The notes below the pieces were generated by a model. It ran no database searches. It saw nothing but the letters and a program-made list of their open reading frames with translations, and was not told the DNA's origin. A stretch of DNA of 64,000 nt from Rhodococcus jostii NBRC 16295 (GTDB taxonomy: Bacteria; Actinomycetota; Actinomycetes; Mycobacteriales; Mycobacteriaceae). A program made the position numbers and the translations under genes. Each line of letters opens with the position of its first letter. Positions within the stretch are counted from its first letter, which is position 1. This document shows, in pieces, positions 62,872 to 64,000 of this stretch. The stretch is taken from assembly GCF_001894825.1 (NCBI RefSeq), contig NZ_BCWY01000050.1, positions 1-64,000 of the forward strand, given 5' to 3'.

Positions 62872-64000
62872 GCCTTGATCTCGCCGTACCGGGCGAGTGC
62901 CTCCTGCCGTTCGTGGGCGTGATCGACGATCGGCGGCGGATAGTCCTCGGGGCGACCATCTTTCAGAGTGTGGACCGCCTTCCCCGAGATGCCACGCAAC
63001 TCGGGGACCCACCGGCGCACGTATTCGCCGTCGGGGTCGAACTTCTCCCCCTGCGTCGTCGGGTTGAACACCCGGAAGTACGGCGACGCGTCCGTTCCCG
63101 ACCCCGCGGTCCACTGCCAGCCGTGCTGGTTGTTGGCCAGATCCCCGTCCACCAGCTGATTCATGAAGTACCGGGCACCCCGCCACCACGGCAGGTGCAG
63201 ATCCTTGACGAAGAACGACGCGACGATCATCCGCACCCGATTGTGCATCCAGGCTTCGGCTTTCAGCTGACGCATCCCGGCGTCGACGATCGGGAATCCC
63301 GTCCGGCCCTCGCACCACGCCGTGAACGCCTCCTCGGCGTTGGGTCCGCTGTCGTAGCGGATGTGGTCGAACCGGCGGTCGTAGTTGCCGCGCGCACTGT
63401 CGGGCCGCTGGAAGAGGATGTCGGCGTAGAAGTCCCGCCACGCGAGCTGACGGCGGTACTGCTCGGCGCTCTTGCTGCGCCGGCGCGCGAGGTCGCGGAG
63501 CATCGTCCGCGGATGAATGTTGCCGTACTTGAGGTACACCGACATCCGACTGGTCGCGTCGAGACCGGGACGATCGCGCGCGTCCTCGTACCCGGAGAGG
63601 TCGTCCTCGCAGAACTCCGCCCACCGCTCCAGCGCCGCCGCCTCACCCGCGGCGTACCCCTCGGATTCGGGTTCGGGGATCTTCGCCCGCCGAGTCTTCA
63701 CGTCGTCCGGGTCCACCCACTCCACCATCGCCGGACCGGTGTCGATCGGGGCGCGCCACCCGTGTTCGAGCCACTGCCGAAAGTACGGGGTGAACACGCG
63801 GTACGGCTCCCCGTCGGTCTTGGTCACCCGGCCCGGTGCCACCGCGTACGGCGATCCGGTGGCCACGAGTTCGACGTGCTCGGCGACCGTGGCGTCACGC
63901 TCGCGACCGTACGGTCCGTAGTCGGCGCTCACATGCACCTCTTCGGCCGACACCTTCTTCGCCACCCTCGGGACCACGTCGACGGGATCGCCCTTCACCA
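62865..64000 (-). CDS. Deoxyribodipyrimidine photolyase / cryptochrome (5' end outside window)
   Basis: At least 377 codons are in the window; the reading frame is open to the edge, and the missing N-terminal part is roughly 75-85 residues of the antenna-cofactor Rossmann domain (family about 430-460 aa). Visible: GDPVDVVPRVAKKVSAEEVH, VSADYGPYGRERD, then the FAD domain LAWRDFYADILFQRP, GFPIVDAGMRQLKAEAWMHNRVRMIVASFFVKDL, WWRGARYFMNQLVDGDLANNQHGWQWTAG and SPYFRVFNPTTQGEKFDPDG. Class I CPD-photolyase pattern; repairs UV-induced pyrimidine dimers with light. Confidence 0.92.
   Translation of the reverse strand, partial: VKGDPVDVVPRVAKKVSAEEVHVSADYGPYGRERDATVAEHVELVATGSPYAVAPGRVTKTDGEPYRVFTPYFRQWLEHGWRAPIDTGPAMVEWVDPDDVKTRRAKIPEPESEGYAAGEAAALERWAEFCEDDLSGYEDARDRPGLDATSRMSVYLKYGNIHPRTMLRDLARRRSKSAEQYRRQLAWRDFYADILFQRPDSARGNYDRRFDHIRYDSGPNAEEAFTAWCEGRTGFPIVDAGMRQLKAEAWMHNRVRMIVASFFVKDLHLPWWRGARYFMNQLVDGDLANNQHGWQWTAGSGTDASPYFRVFNPTTQGEKFDPDGEYVRRWVPELRGISGKAVHTLKDGRPEDYPPPIVDHAHERQEALARYGEIKAL

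Overview
The window is GC-rich actinobacterial chromosome, most likely from Rhodococcus (opacus/jostii type) or a close mycolic-acid-containing relative. Evidence: third codon positions are almost all G/C; GTG starts are common; there is a LigD of mycobacterial architecture, an antigen-85-type esterase, two DUF222/HNH (13E12-repeat family) proteins, a mycobacterial-type FdxA ferredoxin, and pieces of the Mycobacterium Rv0904-Rv0910 neighbourhood (AccD3-like, EchA6-like, MBL-fold, CtpE, Rv0909-like antitoxin, Rv0910-like toxin). I see no rRNA, tRNA, transposase, integrase or CRISPR array. Coding density is high and most operons are tightly packed, often with 4-base ATGA/GTGA overlaps.

Layout. 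0-2.4 kb: a chain of very small coupled ORFs (353-572), a frameshifted small membrane-protein gene, and a DUF222/HNH gene whose N-terminus is in another frame. 2.4-6.8 kb: DUF4153-type membrane protein, an OmpR/histidine-kinase pair with a direct-repeat box upstream, and two related secreted Pro/Val-rich proteins, the first apparently starting at ATC. 6.7-11 kb: LigD with a coupled unknown gene, a solute-binding lipoprotein, and an Rv0910-like SRPBCC protein. 11-20.7 kb: actP-DUF485 with a CRP/GlxR-like site, then a seven-gene coupled run (Na+/H+ antiporter, secretory lipase, YjbR, LytS-type kinase, LytTR regulator, DUF485-like protein, Na+/solute symporter). 20.7-25.5 kb: echA6-MBL-ctpE-antitoxin run. 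25.6-36 kb: flavin oxidoreductase, second secretory lipase, phospholipase D, hemerythrin-type protein diverging from a large SARP/BTAD-AAA regulator, MMPL transporter, and an orphan S74-chaperone protein with a 42-residue membrane peptide. 36-43.4 kb: cupin, aldo-keto reductase, methyltransferase, ABC-F, FdxA, and an XRE-membrane protein-ABC exporter operon. 43.5-55.3 kb: giant multicopper oxidase, a four-gene molybdenum-hydroxylase operon, AccD3-like carboxyltransferase, asparagine synthase. 55.5-64 kb: second broken DUF222/HNH gene, GPP34 protein, mycolyltransferase-like esterase, acyl-CoA synthetase, TetR/MFS pair with duplicated operators, and a photolyase cut by the window end.

Functional threads: acetate/short-chain acid uptake and activation (two SSS symporters, acyl-CoA synthetase), lipid and ester hydrolysis (two secretory lipases, PLD, esterase), DNA repair (LigD, photolyase), redox metalloenzymes (multicopper oxidase, Mo hydroxylase, ferredoxin, flavin oxidoreductase), and efflux (MMPL, ABC, MFS). 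The points most worth following up are the tiny-ORF chain, the toxin/antitoxin homologues separated by about 10 kb, the 11-bp-period direct repeats at two regulator promoters, a dispersed stop-codon-bearing hairpin repeat, and three apparent single-base frameshifts.
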